A DNA stretch of 64,000 bases from Ciceribacter sp. L1K22 (GCF_017599385.1 NZ_JAGFPK010000001.1:2648030-2712029), one strand, 5' to 3'. Counted from the first letter of the stretch, positions 26,131 through 35,520 are shown. Numbers and translations are program-made. Notes: generated by a model from the sequence alone, not told the origin.

Positions 26131-27812
26131 GGCACAACTCCCTTCGGCAGCCTGGCCGCCATCAGTTCCAGCAACAGCATGAGGATAACGACCATGATCA
26201 CCACCAGCACGGAGAGCGCCGAGGAAAGATCGTAGGAGCCGCTGTCATCGAGATTGTAGATTGCCACGCCGAGCGTCTGCGTGCCCGCCGACCAGAGCAG
26301 CGCCGAGACAGTCAGCTCGTTGCAGGCGATCAGGAAGACGAGGATCACCGACGCGCCCGCCGCAGGTGCGATCAGCGGCACCAGTATATCGGAAAGCCTT
26401 TGCCTGAATCCGGCACCCGAAAGCCGCGCGGCCTCCTCGAGCGCCGGGTCGAGCTGGCGGAACGCACTCAGAATCGGCTTCAGGCCGACAGCAAAGAAAC
26501 TGGACAGGTAGGCAAGCAGGATGATCCAGATCGTCCCGTAGATCGACACCTCGATCACCGGCAGCGGCGCGGCGAAGAGCAGTATGAAGCCGACGGCAAT
26601 GACGATTCCCGGCAGCGCGTAAGGTATCTCGATCATCGCCGACAGCAGCCCGACCAGCCGCCCGCGCTGCCGCGTCAGCACATAGGCCGTCAGCACCGAG
26701 AGCGCCAGCAAAAGCACGGCGGCCGAGGCGGCGAGGAAGATCGAATTGGAAAACGCCGTCTGCGTCACCGACTGCCGGAACAGGATTTCCTCGTAGGCCG
26801 ACAGCGATGCCGTCTTCAACGACAGCGCCACGCCGTAGGCCGGCACGAGCGAGGCTGACACCAGCGCCAGGAACGGCGCCACCAGCATGACAATCAGCAT
26901 CAGCCACAGGCAGAGTTGGATCGGCAGCCGCAATCGACCGAGTGCGAATGTCGCCATCGCGCCCGACAGGCCGATCAGCCGGTAGTCGCGCCCCTTCAAC
27001 GCCCGCTCCTGCACCGCGAGCCCCGCCACGGCAAGAAGACCGATCATGGCGGAGAGAATGGCGATATCGCCGAACGTGCTGGTTCCGAAGCTCGCGAAAC
27101 GCGAATAGACCAGCGTCGGCAGCGTGTAGATCGAAGCAGGTATGCCGAGGATAGCCGGAATCCCGAAATTGCCGATCCCGGAGACGAAGGCGAGAGCCGC
27201 CCCGGCAATCAGCCCCGGCAGCGACAGCGGCAGGATGATGTCAAGCAGCACCCGCATCGGCCTGGCCCCCGCCAGCATCGCCGCCTCGACGGCATCACGC
27301 GGCAAGGCGAGCAGCCCCGCCCGCAGAGCCAGATAGACGAGCGGTGCGTGCTGCACACCGTAAAGCAGCGCAATCCCGCCGATCGAATAGAGCGGCTGTG
27401 GGCTGCCGAGCGGCGGCGCAAGCCCCAGCGTCTTCAGAAGCGGGCTCGACGGCCCGGACATGCCGATCCAGGAGAGCGCCGTCACCTGCGGCGGGATCAT
27501 CATCGGCAACATGAACAGGAAGCTCAGCCACCACTTGCCGCGAATGTCGGTGAGCGTCAGCACAAGCGCGAACAGACCGCCGATCAGGACCGCGATGATC
27601 ATGCCGAGGAAGGAGGTCGTCAGCGTATTCCAGGTCGCCAGCCAGAAGGCGCGGTCGGCAAGAAGCGACGCCGCCGACCCCGAGGAAATCGTCCCCACGC
27701 CGGCGGCCGCCAGCCTCAGCAGCGGCAGCGCGCACAGAAGGAAAACCGTTGCGAGCACAAATGGAAACAGCCAGCGGGGCTGGCTGTTTCCCTTGATGAA
27801 AGGCTTGGGCAT
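26118..27812 (-). CDS. Fused-dimer ABC transporter permease (FbpB/AfuB type)
   Basis: A 564-residue inner-membrane permease containing two permease domains in one chain, about twelve membrane segments in total. EAA-like loops occur as AAMLAGARPMRVLLDIILPL in the first half and EEAARLSGAGFRQRLSDILV in the second. This architecture is typical of iron(III) and some phosphonate or sugar-phosphate importers. The first codon of the open frame is TTG 27815; ATG 27812 is preferred. It lies between the binding protein and ATPase genes of the same operon. Confidence 0.9.
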   Translation of the reverse strand: MPKPFIKGNSQPRWLFPFVLATVFLLCALPLLRLAAAGVGTISSGSAASLLADRAFWLATWNTLTTSFLGMIIAVLIGGLFALVLTLTDIRGKWWLSFLFMLPMMIPPQVTALSWIGMSGPSSPLLKTLGLAPPLGSPQPLYSIGGIALLYGVQHAPLVYLALRAGLLALPRDAVEAAMLAGARPMRVLLDIILPLSLPGLIAGAALAFVSGIGNFGIPAILGIPASIYTLPTLVYSRFASFGTSTFGDIAILSAMIGLLAVAGLAVQERALKGRDYRLIGLSGAMATFALGRLRLPIQLCLWLMLIVMLVAPFLALVSASLVPAYGVALSLKTASLSAYEEILFRQSVTQTAFSNSIFLAASAAVLLLALSVLTAYVLTRQRGRLVGLLSAMIEIPYALPGIVIAVGFILLFAAPLPVIEVSIYGTIWIILLAYLSSFFAVGLKPILSAFRQLDPALEEAARLSGAGFRQRLSDILVPLIAPAAGASVILVFLIACNELTVSALLWSAGTQTLGVAIYNLDDSGSYDLSSALSVLVVIMVVILMLLLELMAARLPKGVVPWRN

Positions 27813-27820
27813 CAAGACTG

Positions 27821-28801
27821 TCAGTTCGTTCCGAAGATAGACGAAAAGGTCTTCAGGTCTTCGTCGGTGGCCTTCAAAGCCGCGGCGGCGTCGAGCGGCA
27901 GGACCTTGATCGACTCGCGGGCCGGGAAGCCATCTGGAACCGGCATGCCATTGCGCGCCGGAATATAGCCGAGCTTCAGGAAGCCCTCCTGGCCCTTTTC
28001 GGACAGGACGTAATCGACGAACTTCTTGGCGGCGTCGGCATGTTCGGTGCCGTTGAGGATCGCGACCGGCTCGGTCACGGCCGAAACGCCCTCTTCCGGG
28101 AATACGAACTCCACCGGCGCGCCCTTGGCCTTCTCGCGGATCGGCATGTAGTCGACGACGACTCCATAGGCCTTTTCGCCCGATGCCACTGATTTCAGGA
28201 CCCCGCCATTGCCGCCAGCGGCGATCGCGCCGTTTTCCTGAAGCGCGCGGTAATAATCCCAGCCTAGGCTGTCGACGCCGGTCAGCGTCTGGGCATGAAT
28301 CAGCGCGGCCCCCGAGGTCAGCGGGCTCGGCATGGTGACGAGCCCCTTGGCTTCCGGCTTGGCCAGATCCTGCCAGCTCGTCGGCTTCATCGAAGCCGCC
28401 GTGTTGTACATGATGCCGGTGGTGATCAGCTTGGTCGAGTAATAATGGCCGTCGGCATCATAGAGGCTCGCCTCGTAGTTGGCGGCCTCCGGCGACTGGT
28501 AGGCCATCAGCTGGCCGGCCTGCTTCATGCGTTCCAGCGTCACGGTATCAGCGATCAAGAGAACGTCGGCGACCGGATTGCCGGCCTCGATCTCGGCCAT
28601 CAGCTTGGCCATGATCTTCGGCGTGCCGTCGCGCACCCAATCGACCTTGATATCGGGGTTTTCGGCCATGAAGCCGTCGACGGTCGCCTGCGCGTCCTCG
28701 TTGGGCTGGCTTGTGTAGAGCACCAGGTCGGCGGCGTTTGCGAAAGACGTCGCGGCACCGAGGGCAACCAGGGCCGTCGCGGTCAAGAGCAGCTTCTTCA
28801 T
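27821..28801 (-). CDS. ABC transporter substrate-binding protein (FbpA/AfuA-like, ligand uncertain)
   Basis: A 326-residue periplasmic binding protein with signal peptide MKKLLLTATALVALGAATSF and a family 1 (SBP_bac_6/8-like) fold: LVLYTSQPNEDAQATVDGF, NPVADVLLIADTVTLERMK and a C-terminal GYIPARNGMPVPDGFP. True ferric-binding FbpA proteins carry an adjacent Tyr pair in the second half; here the equivalent area reads VVVDYMPIREK with one Tyr. The ligand may therefore be something other than bare iron, such as a phosphonate or sugar phosphate. First gene of the operon. Confidence 0.85.
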   Translation of the reverse strand: MKKLLLTATALVALGAATSFANAADLVLYTSQPNEDAQATVDGFMAENPDIKVDWVRDGTPKIMAKLMAEIEAGNPVADVLLIADTVTLERMKQAGQLMAYQSPEAANYEASLYDADGHYYSTKLITTGIMYNTAASMKPTSWQDLAKPEAKGLVTMPSPLTSGAALIHAQTLTGVDSLGWDYYRALQENGAIAAGGNGGVLKSVASGEKAYGVVVDYMPIREKAKGAPVEFVFPEEGVSAVTEPVAILNGTEHADAAKKFVDYVLSEKGQEGFLKLGYIPARNGMPVPDGFPARESIKVLPLDAAAALKATDEDLKTFSSIFGTN

Positions 28802-29021
28802 GGGATATCTCCTTTCATCGGTGGCCGCTCAATAGGACCCGGTTTTAACAGCCATGTGACATCGCGGCCGTCCCGCCCCGGCAACTCGCCCGCTCGGTCA
28901 CCGATTTTTGCAACGTTCTCAGACTTTTATCGGTCGAAAGCCGGCACCCGCTTCCAAGCCGGATTGTTTTGCACTAGTGGCCTTCACGGAACATTGATCT
29001 TTGCAAGGGGGCAAGGGCACC

Positions 29022-30923
29022 ATGAAGGCGGAAGCGGGTTGGCGCGCGCGGGCACGCTATGCATTCGACAAGAGCATGGCGGGCGGCGCCGTGGCGCTGA
29101 TCGGCTGGCTCGGGCTGATCTCGCTGATCGTCATCATTCTCGCCGGCCTGTTTCTGTCCCTGACTGGAATAGCCCCTGAAGGCGGCGAACCCGTCGGCTT
29201 CATCGAGGGCGCCTGGGAATCCCTGATGCGCACCATGGACGCCGGGACCATGGGTGGCGACATGGGGTGGAGTTTCCGCATGGTGTCGCTGTTCGTCACC
29301 ATTTCGGGCATCTTTGTCTTCTCCGCCTTGATCGGTGTTTTAAGCAGCGGTCTCGAGAACAAGCTCGACGAATTGCGCAAGGGCCGCTCCAGGGTGCTGG
29401 AACAGGATCACACGATCATCCTCAACTGGTCGCCCTCGATCTTCGACATCATCTCCGAACTCGTCATCGCCAATCAGAGCCGCCGCAATCCGCGGATCGT
29501 GATCATGGCGAACCGCGACAAGGTCGAGATGGAGGAAGAGATCGCCGCCAAGGTCGACAATCTCAAGAACACCAGGATCATCTGCCGCTCCGGCGATCCG
29601 ACCGACCTCTACGACCTCTCTATCGTCAATCCGCAAACCTCGCGCTCGATCATCGTGCTCGCCCCGGAAGGCGACGATCCGGACAGCCAGGTCATCAAGA
29701 CCGTACTGGCACTGGTGCATGATCCCAAGCGCCGCCAGCAACGCTACATGATCGCCGCGGAAATCCGCGACGCCGAAAACGCGGAGGTCGCCGGCATCGT
29801 CGGTGGCGGCGAACTGCAGCTCGTGCTCGCCGACGACCTGATCTCGCGGATCGTCGTCCACACCAGCCGGCAATCGGGTCTTTCGGCCGTCTACTCCGAA
29901 CTTCTCGATTTCGACGGCTGCGAAATCTATACGCTGGAAGTCCCGGCGCTCACCGGCAAGAGCTTCGCCGCATCGGTCATGGCGTTCGAGAACTGCGCGC
30001 TGATCGGTGTCTGCGACCGGAACGACGCGGTCCATCTCAATCCCCTGCCCAACCGCGTATTCGAAGCCGGCGACAAGGCGATCATCATCGCCGAGGATGA
30101 TGCCTCCATCGGTACCTGGGGCGAGGACATAAAGCTTGACCGCGAGGCAGTGATCGCGCCCGTGAAGCATCCGAACCAGCCGGAACACACCCTGATGCTG
30201 GGCTGGAACCGCCGCGGCCCGATCATCACCCGCGAACTGTCCCGCTATGTCGCCAAGGGCTCGCACCTGACCATTGCCGCCAGCACGCCCGAGTTTGAGA
30301 GTGAGATCGACGCGCTCGCGCTGCCGGTCGACAACATGACGGTGACCCATAGGGTCGTTGACACCAGCAGCCGTTCTGCGCTCGATACACTCGACATCGA
30401 CAGCTATGATCACGTGCTCGTCCTCGGATACAGCGACCACATGAATGCGCAGTCCGCCGACACGCGCACGCTGATCACCCTGTTGCATCTCAGAAAAATC
30501 GCAGAGCGCGCCGGACACCATATCAACGTCGTCAGCGAGATGACCGACGTCCGGAACCGGGAACTGGCCGAGGTAACGCGCGCCGACGATTTCGTCGTCA
30601 GCAACAAGCTGGTCAGTCTGATGCTCGCCCAGGCATCGGAAAATCCCTACATGTCGGCGATCTTCGCCGAACTTCTGAACGAGGAAGGTTCGGAACTCTA
30701 CATGCGCCCGGTGACGGATTACGTCTCGATCGATCGTCCCGTGAACTTCTTCACGATCGCTTATTCGGCCTTGCGCCGGGGCGAAGTCGCGATCGGCTAT
30801 CGCCGTCTGCGCGACAACGACCCGGACGAGCGCAATCTCGGCGGCGTTGTCGTCAACCCTCACAGGGCGCCGGCCATGACCTACCAGCCGGAGGACATGA
30901 TCATCGTGCTCGCGCGCGACTAA
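29022..30923 (+). CDS. CASTOR/POLLUX-related putative ion channel
   Basis: A 633-residue protein with one membrane segment after residue 25, a pore-like loop (ESLMRTMDAGTMGGDMGWSF) and a second membrane segment, followed by two cytoplasmic RCK-like Rossmann domains. Typical stretches are DHTIILNWSPSIFDIISEL, MANRDKVEMEEEIAAKV and, in the second half, MLGWNRRGPIITRELSRYV. Plant CASTOR and POLLUX are nuclear cation channels; bacterial homologues are probably cation channels gated by the RCK ring. ATG 29022 with AAGGGGG upstream is preferred over a TTG at 29001. It is followed by a strong terminator. Confidence 0.85.
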   Translation: MKAEAGWRARARYAFDKSMAGGAVALIGWLGLISLIVIILAGLFLSLTGIAPEGGEPVGFIEGAWESLMRTMDAGTMGGDMGWSFRMVSLFVTISGIFVFSALIGVLSSGLENKLDELRKGRSRVLEQDHTIILNWSPSIFDIISELVIANQSRRNPRIVIMANRDKVEMEEEIAAKVDNLKNTRIICRSGDPTDLYDLSIVNPQTSRSIIVLAPEGDDPDSQVIKTVLALVHDPKRRQQRYMIAAEIRDAENAEVAGIVGGGELQLVLADDLISRIVVHTSRQSGLSAVYSELLDFDGCEIYTLEVPALTGKSFAASVMAFENCALIGVCDRNDAVHLNPLPNRVFEAGDKAIIIAEDDASIGTWGEDIKLDREAVIAPVKHPNQPEHTLMLGWNRRGPIITRELSRYVAKGSHLTIAASTPEFESEIDALALPVDNMTVTHRVVDTSSRSALDTLDIDSYDHVLVLGYSDHMNAQSADTRTLITLLHLRKIAERAGHHINVVSEMTDVRNRELAEVTRADDFVVSNKLVSLMLAQASENPYMSAIFAELLNEEGSELYMRPVTDYVSIDRPVNFFTIAYSALRRGEVAIGYRRLRDNDPDERNLGGVVVNPHRAPAMTYQPEDMIIVLARD

Positions 30924-30949
30924 GCGCGCGGAAGCCTGGTCCAATGCAA

Positions 30950-30979
30950 AGGCCCGCGATCGCTCGCGGGCCTATTTTT
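30950..30979 (+). terminator. Intrinsic terminator after the ion channel gene
   Basis: A perfect 10-bp stem (30950-30959 with 30964-30973) with a TCGC loop is followed by ATTTTTG. It lies between the convergent channel and aminotransferase genes; the T-run favours the plus strand. Confidence 0.9.
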
Positions 30980-31000
30980 GTTTTGGCTAACGACACGCGG

Positions 31001-32227
31001 TCACGCTGCTGCGGCAATCGCTCCGCCGACCAGGCGTCCGAGACGCTTGATACCCTCGTCGATCATCGCCTCGTTGGCGCAGGAGAAGGAGAGCCGCAGC
31101 GTGTTCGTCCCCGACCGGTCGGCGAAGAACGCCTGCCCCGGCACGAAGGCGACCTTCTCCGTCTCCACCGATCGCGCCAGAAGTTCGGCGCCGTCCATGC
31201 CCTCGGGCAGCGTCACCCAGACGAACATCCCGCCTTCCGGCTTGGTCCAGGTCGTCCCGGCCGGCATGTACTTTTCCAGCGCCTTCAGCATCGCGTCGCG
31301 GCGCGCGCTGTAGGCAGACTTGATCTTGGCGACCTGCTCCGGGAAATGCCGCTCGGCCACATGGGTGATGGCGATCTGGTTGATCGTCGAGGAATGAAGG
31401 TCGGCAGCCTGCTTCATCAGCACCAGCTTACGGATGACGGGCATGGCGGCGACAACGAAGCCGACCCGCAGGCCCGGCGCCAGAGTCTTGGAGAAGCTGC
31501 CGCTGTAGATCGTACGCGTCTCCTCGATCGAGCCCTTTTCGGCGATCTCGAGCGCGAGGATCGGCGGAACCGGTTCGCCGTCGTAGCGCAGCGACTGGTA
31601 GGCAGCATCCTCGATGATGGCGATGTCGAGTTCCTCGGCAAGCTTCAAAAGCCGCTCGCGACCGGCGCGGTCGACCGTCTCCCCCGTCGGATTGGCGAAA
31701 TCGGCCGAGAGATAGGCGAACTTGACGGCACCGCCGTTCTTCTCCGCAGCCGCCTTGTAGCTCTCCGGCGTGCGATTGCCGGAAAGGCTGAGCTGGTCGT
31801 AGTTCGGCTCGTAGGCATTGAAGGCCTGCAGGGCGCCGAGATAGGTCGGCCACGTCACGAGCGCGGTATCCTTCGGCGACAGGAACAGCTTGCCGAGATA
31901 ATCGAGCGCCTGTTGCGATCCTGAGGTTATGAAGATGTTGTCGATGGTGCAGGGAATGCCGAGCTTTTCCATCTCGCCGCGCAGCCATTCGCGCAGCGGC
32001 TTGTAACCCTCGCTCACCGAATACTGCAGCGCCGCGCCGACCTGGTCGCCGGAAAAGATGTCGGCATAGGCGGTCTTGAACGCCTCGTCCGGAAACAGCG
32101 CCGGATCGGGAATGCCGCCAGCAAACGAGATGATGTCAGGCCGCTCGAGCAGCTTCAGAAGTTCACGAATTTCGGAGGCGCGCATACGCGAGGAACGCGT
32201 TGCAAAGATATGGTCCCAATTCAGCAC
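31001..32227 (-). CDS. PLP-dependent aminotransferase, fold type I (LysN/AadAT-like)
   Basis: A 408-residue class I aminotransferase. Landmarks are ISFAGGIPDPALFP, the cofactor-contact SGSQQALDYLGKLF, YLSADFANPTGETV, the Asp in IIEDAAYQSLRY and the Schiff-base Lys in TIYSGSFSKTLAPGLRVGF. The subgroup includes 2-aminoadipate and broad-range aminotransferases; substrate is not assignable. The reading frame is open further upstream, but a GTG at 32227 has AGGA about 8 bases before it and begins the conserved LNWDHIFATRSSRMRASEI. Confidence 0.87.
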   Translation of the reverse strand: MLNWDHIFATRSSRMRASEIRELLKLLERPDIISFAGGIPDPALFPDEAFKTAYADIFSGDQVGAALQYSVSEGYKPLREWLRGEMEKLGIPCTIDNIFITSGSQQALDYLGKLFLSPKDTALVTWPTYLGALQAFNAYEPNYDQLSLSGNRTPESYKAAAEKNGGAVKFAYLSADFANPTGETVDRAGRERLLKLAEELDIAIIEDAAYQSLRYDGEPVPPILALEIAEKGSIEETRTIYSGSFSKTLAPGLRVGFVVAAMPVIRKLVLMKQAADLHSSTINQIAITHVAERHFPEQVAKIKSAYSARRDAMLKALEKYMPAGTTWTKPEGGMFVWVTLPEGMDGAELLARSVETEKVAFVPGQAFFADRSGTNTLRLSFSCANEAMIDEGIKRLGRLVGGAIAAAA

Positions 32228-32496
32228 GGGAGTTTCCTCGAAGTGTTTTTGTGATCGAGGAAGATCACCACACAAACCACGATAAGTCAACAATGCTGAC
32301 CTATCGCCACACGCAACATTTCTCACATTTTTTCGGATGCTGGATAATGTTCGGTCGTCTCTACCCCTTCAGCGGACCGAATCGAACCGCGTCAACGGGT
32401 GCACAGCCAGCGAAACACCCAATTTGGTCAGTGGGCGGAGGACTTTGTTTAGACTCCGGCGCTAGCGTGCAGTCACACAATCGAAGCGTTATATTT

Positions 32497-33714
32497 ATGC
32501 CCGCCAAGTCAAATTACATCCTGCAGTCTGTCATCGGTCGTGAATTCGGTTCCGAACGCTATTGTTGGTCGGTGCTGGATGACCTCTTCTCCATCTGGCC
32601 TCATCTTCTCGCGGGCGCGGCCATCGCCCTTGTGGCGCTGCAGACCGCAATCATAGCGGAACCCGCCTATCTCCAGTGGTCCATGGCAGCCCTCGCAATT
32701 CAACTCGTCGGCCGGTTCGCCGTCGGATACGCCTACAGACACCGATCCGCATCGTCCTCCGAAGCGCTGAACCGGTGGCTGATGGTCTTCTGGCTTGTCG
32801 CCGGCGGTTCGGGAGCGCTGTGGGGTGCTTCCCTCGGACTACTGCTGCTCGATGCCAGCAGCGAGGCGACGGTCACCATCCTCGTCGTCGGCTGCATTCT
32901 CGTACAATCGGCAAGCGCGCGCGCCTATATGACGCCGATGCCGGCCCTCACCCAGGCTGGGCTGCTGCTCTCGACGCTGCTTATGATCTCGGTCGCGAAA
33001 GGCCATCTTCTGATGCTGCCCCTGACAGCGATCTTCGTCGCCTTCCAGCTGGCCTATGTCAGCCGCCTGATCGGCCTGCGCCTGTCGCAGATGAAGGCAG
33101 AGACCGAAAAGGACGGCCTTCTCGGGGAGTTGGAACTGGCAAACCGGGAACTGTCCTCGGCGAACGAGCGTCTGGCCCGCCACGCCTTGACCGACGGGCT
33201 GACAGCGCTGCCCAACCGCCGCCATTTCGACCGTAGCCTGCCGAGCCTGCTGGATCGCGCCAACCGCCTCGGCCTGCCGTTCTCGATAATCCTCGTCGAC
33301 GTCGACCACTTCAAACGCTTCAACGACACCCACGGGCATCTTGCCGGCGACGCCTGCCTCCGTGCGGTTGCGACAGCAATGGCGACTCGCGTGGACGACT
33401 CGCACGTGCTTGCCCGCTATGGCGGAGAGGAGTTTGCGGTGCTGCTGCCGGACACTGACGCTTGCAAGGCGCAAGACGTCGCTGAGCGGCTGCGCCAAGC
33501 AATCGCCGGGCTTGATCTCGCCGCGGCAACGGGAACCGCAACCTCGATATCCGCCAGCTTCGGCGTCGCCACCAAGCCCGCGCGCGATGCCGCGAAGGAT
33601 GAGACCCTGTTGTCTGAAGCTGATGAAGCCCTCTACGCCGCCAAGGGCGCCGGTCGCAACTGCGTCCGCCACGCCGGCGACCTCTCGCGCCAACAGCCCC
33701 GGCTGGAAGCCTGA
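32497..33714 (+). CDS. Membrane-anchored diguanylate cyclase (GGDEF)
   Basis: A 405-residue protein with about six N-terminal membrane segments (residues 28-195), a short coiled coil and a GGDEF domain. The domain has DGLTALPNRRHFD, DVDHFKRFNDTHGHLAGD and the active-site ARYGGEEFAVLLP. The RxxD inhibitory site normally placed five residues before GGEEF is absent (DDSHVLARY), so product inhibition is probably missing. It should make cyclic di-GMP at the membrane. ATG 32497 is chosen because the membrane region begins there; no strong ribosome site is visible. It is divergent from the aminotransferase gene. Confidence 0.88.
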   Translation: MPAKSNYILQSVIGREFGSERYCWSVLDDLFSIWPHLLAGAAIALVALQTAIIAEPAYLQWSMAALAIQLVGRFAVGYAYRHRSASSSEALNRWLMVFWLVAGGSGALWGASLGLLLLDASSEATVTILVVGCILVQSASARAYMTPMPALTQAGLLLSTLLMISVAKGHLLMLPLTAIFVAFQLAYVSRLIGLRLSQMKAETEKDGLLGELELANRELSSANERLARHALTDGLTALPNRRHFDRSLPSLLDRANRLGLPFSIILVDVDHFKRFNDTHGHLAGDACLRAVATAMATRVDDSHVLARYGGEEFAVLLPDTDACKAQDVAERLRQAIAGLDLAAATGTATSISASFGVATKPARDAAKDETLLSEADEALYAAKGAGRNCVRHAGDLSRQQPRLEA

Positions 33715-33721
33715 CTCAAGG

Positions 33722-34330
33722 TCAGGCATCCCTCCTTGTGGAAACATCGGCGAGAACACCCGCGATCAGCTTCCGGGCGGCCCACAGGGCCGTATCGATG
33801 GCCTCTTCGGTTTCGAGGTCACAGACATCCTTGAGAACGACGAGCGTTTCGATGCCGCACATCAACCCCAGCGCATGAACGAGACGACGGAAGTCCGCGG
33901 CGGAAAGCTCGGCCTCGAGCGGCTGTAGCGCCTCGCTGAGCCAATCCGCCCGCCGCCCGGCACGCTTAACGGAATGGCTGCCGCCCACGGTGCTCGCAAG
34001 CAGAGCGCGAAACGTCGCTTCATTTGTCTCCACCATGTGCAGAACCTGTCCGATGACATCGACCGCCCTGCATGATGCATTCGAATCGTCGCTGAGCGGC
34101 TGCACCTGAATTCGGTTCGCAACTGCATCCAGCACGGCTTCGCGGATCATATCCTCGGCTGTCGAGAAATACCGGTAAGCGGTCGCCTTGGATATGCCCG
34201 CGTGTTCCGCCGCCTCTACAACGGTCGGCGACAAGCCACGTTCCGTCAGTTCCAGTGCGGCGCGCATCAGCTCGGCGCGTGTACGCTTCTTCTGGTTGAC
34301 TCGTTCGAAATTTTTCTCTTGACCTGGCAT
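33722..34330 (-). CDS. TetR family transcriptional regulator
   Basis: A 202-residue regulator. The N-terminal HTH covers RAELMRAALELTERGLSPTV, VEAAEHAGISKATAYRYFS and then the ligand-binding helical domain. It is divergent from a cupin gene, and a perfect 5-4-5 inverted repeat lies 15 bases upstream of its start, so it probably represses itself and the cupin gene. The stops of this gene and of the convergent diguanylate cyclase gene share a small 7-bp hairpin at 33709-33727. Confidence 0.87.
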   Translation of the reverse strand: MPGQEKNFERVNQKKRTRAELMRAALELTERGLSPTVVEAAEHAGISKATAYRYFSTAEDMIREAVLDAVANRIQVQPLSDDSNASCRAVDVIGQVLHMVETNEATFRALLASTVGGSHSVKRAGRRADWLSEALQPLEAELSAADFRRLVHALGLMCGIETLVVLKDVCDLETEEAIDTALWAARKLIAGVLADVSTRRDA

Positions 34331-34344
34331 TTACACCTCATTAT

Positions 34345-34358
34345 GAGACTATCGTCTC
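34345..34358. promoter_or_regulatory. Candidate TetR operator between tetR and cupin genes
   Basis: GAGAC-TATC-GTCTC is a perfect inverted repeat located in the 69-base gap between the divergent TetR and cupin genes, 15 bases from the regulator start and 42 bases from the cupin start. Its position could block both promoters. Assignment to this TetR protein is inferred from adjacency. Confidence 0.6.
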
Positions 34359-34399
34359 GTGATGATCCGATACTATCATTTAAGAAAGGAGTTGCAAGC

Positions 34400-34882
34400 A
34401 TGAATCCCTCACATGCGTCATCCGGCCACTCGGCGCCGCGCACAGTTCATTTTCTCGGAAACCTTTTGACCTTCATTGCCAAAGCGCCGGACACGTCCGG
34501 GAGCTTTTCGCTGGCGGGGTGCCTGACGGCGCCGGGAGCGGGATCGCCCTATCATACCCAGCAGGACGAGGAGGGCTTTCTCGTCGTCGAAGGCACCTAC
34601 GAATTCATCCTCGACGGCCAGCCGCGCACATGCAAGGCGGGCGACTTTGTCCACATTCCCCCGGGCCTGCCGCACATGTTCCGCAACACGGGCGACGCCC
34701 CCGGCAAGCTCGTCATCATCAACCTACCTGCTGGCCCGCACGAGGATTTCTTCATGGAAGTCGGAACGCCGGTTGAAGCCGACTCAACGACCTTCCCGCC
34801 GGCATCGGAGCCGGACATACCCTTCGTCATGGCGGCGGCGGCCCGTCACGGTATCGCAATCCTCCCGCCGCCCTCGGCCTGA
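34400..34882 (+). CDS. Cupin domain protein
   Basis: A 160-residue single-cupin protein. Cupin motif 1 is seen as SPYHTQQDEEGFLVVEGTYE with the metal-binding His/Glu pattern reduced to one His and a Glu, and motif 2 as GDFVHIPPGLPHMFRN with the second His. The start is set by AGGAG 10 bases upstream of ATG 34400. It faces a TetR gene with an operator candidate between them. Such pairs often respond to aromatic compounds or quinones; the substrate is unknown and enzymatic activity is not certain. Confidence 0.82.
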   Translation: MNPSHASSGHSAPRTVHFLGNLLTFIAKAPDTSGSFSLAGCLTAPGAGSPYHTQQDEEGFLVVEGTYEFILDGQPRTCKAGDFVHIPPGLPHMFRNTGDAPGKLVIINLPAGPHEDFFMEVGTPVEADSTTFPPASEPDIPFVMAAAARHGIAILPPPSA

Positions 34883-35148
34883 CCGTCATATATTATCGAC
34901 ACGCGCGCGGATTTAGGGAAGTTTTAGGAAGCGGATAACACCCCGAGCGCGTATTGCCGCCACGAGGTGAAGCGAGGCCCGCGCCATCGCCGGCCGACGA
35001 CTATCAGACACAAACACAGCAGATCAGCTCGGGCGATCAGTATCGCGTCCTCCCGCCCGTCGCAGCCGCTGTCGCGACATTCGAAATCAACTGCATGTCC
35101 GCGCCCTGATCCGGCTGACGGACGGTTCCATATTGGAGAGGTATAGAA

Positions 35149-35520
35149 ATGCGTGGACTTTCATTCTTCTGCCTGGCGACTGCCGTCGCCTACGCGCTGG
35201 TCGCCATGGCGCTCGGCATCTTCATGGCAGCGTCTCATGACCACATGCTGGCACCCGCCCATGCACACCTGAACCTGGTCGGTTGGGTCAGTGTCGCCTT
35301 GTACGGTCTCTTCTATCATGCCGTTCCGGCGGCGTCGGGGATGAGGCTGGCAAAGGTGCAGGTCGGCTTTGCCACGGCCGGTGTCGTGACGCTTTGTCCC
35401 GGTATCGCGCTCGCGGTTCTCGGCATTTCGGAAGGTCTGGCGGTGCTTGGCTCCTTCCTCACCATTATCGCAATGGCGCTGTTTGCGACCGTCGTCTTCA
35501 GGTCCCGCGCTCGCGCCTGA
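35149..35520 (+). CDS. Small membrane protein resembling a heme-copper oxidase subunit I fragment
   Basis: A 123-residue protein with four hydrophobic segments. The second begins with APAHAHLNLVGWVSVALYGL and is followed by FYHAVP, a His-rich arrangement like the metal-ligand helices of cytochrome oxidase subunit I and NorB, but with only four helices. The likely product is a small heme- or metal-binding membrane protein of unassigned function. GGAGAGG lies upstream of the ATG. It stands alone, with 266 bases before and 404 bases after it free of genes. Confidence 0.7.
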   Translation: MRGLSFFCLATAVAYALVAMALGIFMAASHDHMLAPAHAHLNLVGWVSVALYGLFYHAVPAASGMRLAKVQVGFATAGVVTLCPGIALAVLGISEGLAVLGSFLTIIAMALFATVVFRSRARA

